Assembly: GCA_030531135.1 (NCBI GenBank)
Contig: JAUNOJ010000014.1
Span: forward strand, 1-16,086
Direction: 5' to 3'
Origin: Sutterellaceae bacterium
Lineage (GTDB): Bacteria > Pseudomonadota > Gammaproteobacteria > Burkholderiales > Burkholderiaceae_F
DNA length: 16,086 bases
The notes under the pieces are model-generated. The model ran no database searches and was not told the DNA's origin. It worked only from the letters and a program-made list of their open reading frames with translations. Below are positions 14,559-16,086 of this stretch, piece after piece. The number at the start of each line of letters is the position of its first letter. Positions within the stretch are counted from its first letter, which is position 1. A program made the translations under genes and the position numbers.

Positions 14559-14587
14559 ATTATATGCAACTATTTCATAGTTGCAAA
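14559..14587 (-). promoter_or_regulatory. Promoter and built-in palindromic operator of the HicB/kinase/HIRAN operon
   Basis: On the minus strand, TTTGCA (14582-14587, 4/6) and a perfect TATAAT (14559-14564) are spaced 17 bases apart. A perfect inverted repeat fills the spacer and the inner edge of the -35: TGCAACTAT (14565-14573) and ATAGTTGCA (14577-14585), with a 3-base centre. Bound protein would block RNA polymerase, so autorepression by the HicB-like ribbon-helix-helix protein is the simplest reading. Transcription would begin within about two bases of the first start codon. Confidence 0.75.
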
Positions 14588-14593
14588 AGCGGT

Positions 14594-14630
14594 GAAATAA
14601 AAAGAGAGATAACAACCGTTACCTCTCTTT
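14594..14630 (-). terminator. Rho-independent terminator of tRNA-Pro
   Basis: Read on the minus strand, a 13-base stem (arms at 14618-14630 and 14601-14613, one G-U pair) has a 4-base loop. It is followed by TTTTTATTTC. It lies 11 bases after the tRNA 3' end and before the promoter of the HicB operon. Confidence 0.88.
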
Positions 14631-14641
14631 CCTGGAATTTA

Positions 14642-14720
<79 letters not shown>

Positions 14721-14730
14721 CGAAGATCGT

Positions 14731-14760
14731 ATTATATAGGATCTTTTGAGAAAATTGCAA
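14731..14760 (-). promoter_or_regulatory. Promoter of tRNA-Pro
   Basis: On the minus strand, TTGCAA (14755-14760, 4/6) and a perfect TATAAT (14731-14736) are spaced 18 bases apart. The start would fall a few bases upstream of the mature tRNA 5' end. A weak inverted repeat (AAGTTT / AAACTT, about 14760-14777) after the MerR gene stop lies just upstream and may partly end that transcript. Confidence 0.65.
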
Positions 14761-14780
14761 GTTTTTGGAGAAACTTTTTT

Positions 14781-15560
14781 TTATTTTTTTGACAAGCTCG
14801 CCGAAACTTCCACTAACTGCGAAAGTACATCGCTCATCGTAGTCTTAAGATAGGCATTTTCCTTGGCCAACGTCGACTGGGCGGCGTCAATCCCGGCCTT
14901 GGCGCTTTCGTATTGAGAGAGCTGATACTTCAGTTCTTCGTTTTCCTGAGCCAGAGCTTCTTTGCCGGACGTAAGCGTAGCCACTTCTTGCGTCAAGGAT
15001 TCGACACGCGCGCGAAGCTGCTGCAATTCGGCAAGCGTTTCTTCGGGCACCTTGTAGACTTCTTTGACGACTTCCTTCACAACCTCGATCGTCTGCGGTT
15101 GGGTAACGGCAGGCGCTACCGGTGTTGCAACCGGCTCTTGAGCAACGGGTTCGTCAACAACCGGTGCCGCCGGCTCTTGAACAGGCTGTGCAACTTCTTC
15201 AACAACAGGAGCCGGTTCGGGCTCGGCCTTGACTTCGGGCGCACTCTGCTCGACTTCGCGAGCCGGTGCCGTTGCCGTTTGGCCTGCCACCACGCCCGGA
15301 TACTGCACCGGGAAGGCTTGTTCGGCAACCAACTGTGCCTTTGCCTGATCAATGGTCAGATGATCGACATACAACAGCTTTTTGATGCGCCAAATGAGCG
15401 CAACGTCATTACTCGAATAACCGCTCTTGGTGCCTCCGGAAACGCCGGCCAACTGCGGGAAATGAATTTCCCAGTAACGAATGATATAAGGTGCTAAACC
15501 GCAGTGTTGAGCAACTTCCTGCAAGGAAAACTGCTGATCCGGTTGCGTAAAATCGGGCAT
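14781..15560 (-). CDS. MerR-family transcriptional regulator with coiled-coil tail
   Basis: The 259-residue protein starts with a MerR winged helix (about 10-80): FSLQEVAQHCGLAPYIIRYWE, HFPQL, KSGYSSNDVALIWRIKKLLY and LTIDQAKAQL. A long linker rich in Pro, Ala, Val and Glu (about 90-170) follows, with repeated VEEVAQPVQEP/VDEPVAQEP-like units. A C-terminal coiled coil (about 175-250) comes last (LAELQQLRARVESLTQEVAT and so on). It lacks metal-binding cysteines of MerR-type sensors (its only Cys is C20 in the helix). This architecture is common for the MerR-like gene beside ihfA; its regulon is unknown. It follows ihfA in the same direction with a strong hairpin between. The ATG at 15560 has only a weak GAG-type ribosome-binding site. 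Confidence 0.88.
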   Translation of the reverse strand: MPDFTQPDQQFSLQEVAQHCGLAPYIIRYWEIHFPQLAGVSGGTKSGYSSNDVALIWRIKKLLYVDHLTIDQAKAQLVAEQAFPVQYPGVVAGQTATAPAREVEQSAPEVKAEPEPAPVVEEVAQPVQEPAAPVVDEPVAQEPVATPVAPAVTQPQTIEVVKEVVKEVYKVPEETLAELQQLRARVESLTQEVATLTSGKEALAQENEELKYQLSQYESAKAGIDAAQSTLAKENAYLKTTMSDVLSQLVEVSASLSKK

Positions 15561-15578
15561 AACTCACTCTAATGCAAT

Positions 15579-15617
15579 AAAGGTCGACGGCGTTTATTTC
15601 AAACACAGTCGACCTTT
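15579..15617 (-). terminator. Strong hairpin between ihfA and the MerR gene
   Basis: The arms AAAGGTCGAC (15579-15588) and GTCGACCTTT (15608-15617) form a perfect 10-base stem. It extends inward past one mismatch by six more pairs (GTGTTT / AAACGC on the minus strand, one G-U). On the minus strand it is followed by ATTG, so the U-tract is short. It may be a leaky terminator or an mRNA processing site that sets ihfA against MerR expression. Confidence 0.55.
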
Positions 15618-15686
15618 GGGTTCAATAACGCGTATCGCGAAGTTTAACCGAAACGCGTCGTTGTCGTGCATACTTTTTGTAAAGGA

Positions 15687-16085
15687 TTACGCGACTTCTT
15701 TTTCGTCGTCCTTATCGGCCTCATAATCGGGATCGGTAAAGTCGGCCACACGGTCGCGCAAGTACTTCGACGGCGCAAACGTGATGACGCGACGGGCCGA
15801 AACGACATGCTCGTCGCCGTTGCGCGGGTTGCGCCCCGGACGAGCACTTTTGTCTCGGGGCGTAAACGTGCCGAAATTGACAAGCTTGACTTCCTTGCCT
15901 TCAACCAAAGCCTTTTCGATTTCCTCAAAAATCCCGTCGACCACGCTGCCGGCTTCCGAGCGCGTCAAGCCCAATCGCTCATAGAGCAATTCGATAAAGT
16001 GCATCTTGGTCACCGACGAGGCATTGGCGCGACCGACGGCATACAGCTCTTTTAACGGTTGTACGGAGTGATTTTGAAGTTGCAT
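15687..16085 (-). CDS. ihfA: Integration host factor subunit alpha
   Basis: The DNA-bending protein pairs with IHF beta to shape the nucleoid and promoters. The family signature is clear: LLYERLGLTRSEAGSVVDG, then VKLVNFGTFTPRDKSARPGR, NPRNGDEHVVSARRVITF and PSKYLRDRV. The GRNP-x-G DNA-intercalating arm has its proline. From the ATG at the window edge it has 132 residues, about 25-30 more than usual. The homologous core begins near VTKMHFIELL (residue 25), so the true start may be the GTG there or an unseen upstream codon. It has an acidic C-terminal tail (DPDYEADKDDEKE). The ribosome-binding site of the first ATG is outside the window. Confidence 0.92.
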   Translation of the reverse strand: MQLQNHSVQPLKELYAVGRANASSVTKMHFIELLYERLGLTRSEAGSVVDGIFEEIEKALVEGKEVKLVNFGTFTPRDKSARPGRNPRNGDEHVVSARRVITFAPSKYLRDRVADFTDPDYEADKDDEKEVA

Positions 16086-16086
16086 A

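Overview
The window looks like chromosome of a gut-associated betaproteobacterium, most likely Burkholderiales/Sutterellaceae. That assignment is inferred from gene content, not from a search. The supports are the right-edge order ihfA, MerR-type regulator, tRNA-Pro(GGG), which is familiar in beta- and gammaproteobacteria; anaerobe-type genes (rubrerythrin, exported asparaginase); and two enzymes with twin-arginine-like export signals. Most genes are fairly GC-rich. One 60-base line that I counted in mmuM is 60% G+C, while two lines in the 12.5-14.5 kb module are 35% each.

Layout, left to right. (a) 1-1044: the 3' end of an unrecognised + gene abuts, stop codon to stop codon with no spacer, a minus-strand HNH endonuclease. 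(b) 1435-4782: type II periplasmic L-asparaginase (+), then minus-strand genes for a Bcr/CflA-type efflux transporter and a solitary amino-acid-binding protein, each bounded by clear hairpins. (c) 4943-7179: a ParD-like antitoxin with no visible toxin (minus), divergent from an overlapping pair mmuM-gluQ (+). (d) 7186-11591: a small lipoprotein and a histone-deacetylase-fold hydrolase (minus), then an exported type I 3-dehydroquinate dehydratase and an MltB-like lytic transglycosylase (+). (e) 11692-12357: a rubrerythrin with a rubredoxin domain at each end (minus), with a perfect hairpin in its leader. (f) 12550-14550: an AT-rich minus-strand operon of HicB-like antitoxin, compact HipA-like kinase and HIRAN-domain protein. 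(g) 14642-16085: tRNA-Pro, a MerR-type regulator with a coiled coil, and IHF alpha (minus).

The best candidate for an undescribed system is (f). The first gene starts a few bases after a consensus -10 box, and a near-perfect two-armed palindrome fills the spacer between -35 and -10. A ribbon-helix-helix protein is followed by a kinase that keeps its catalytic residues, and the kinase gene overlaps the HIRAN gene by 8 bases. The operon lies directly downstream of the tRNA-Pro terminator, a common landing site for acquired DNA, but I found no integrase and no duplicated tRNA end. It resembles three-part kinase toxin-antitoxin systems such as HipBST in outline, with different partners.
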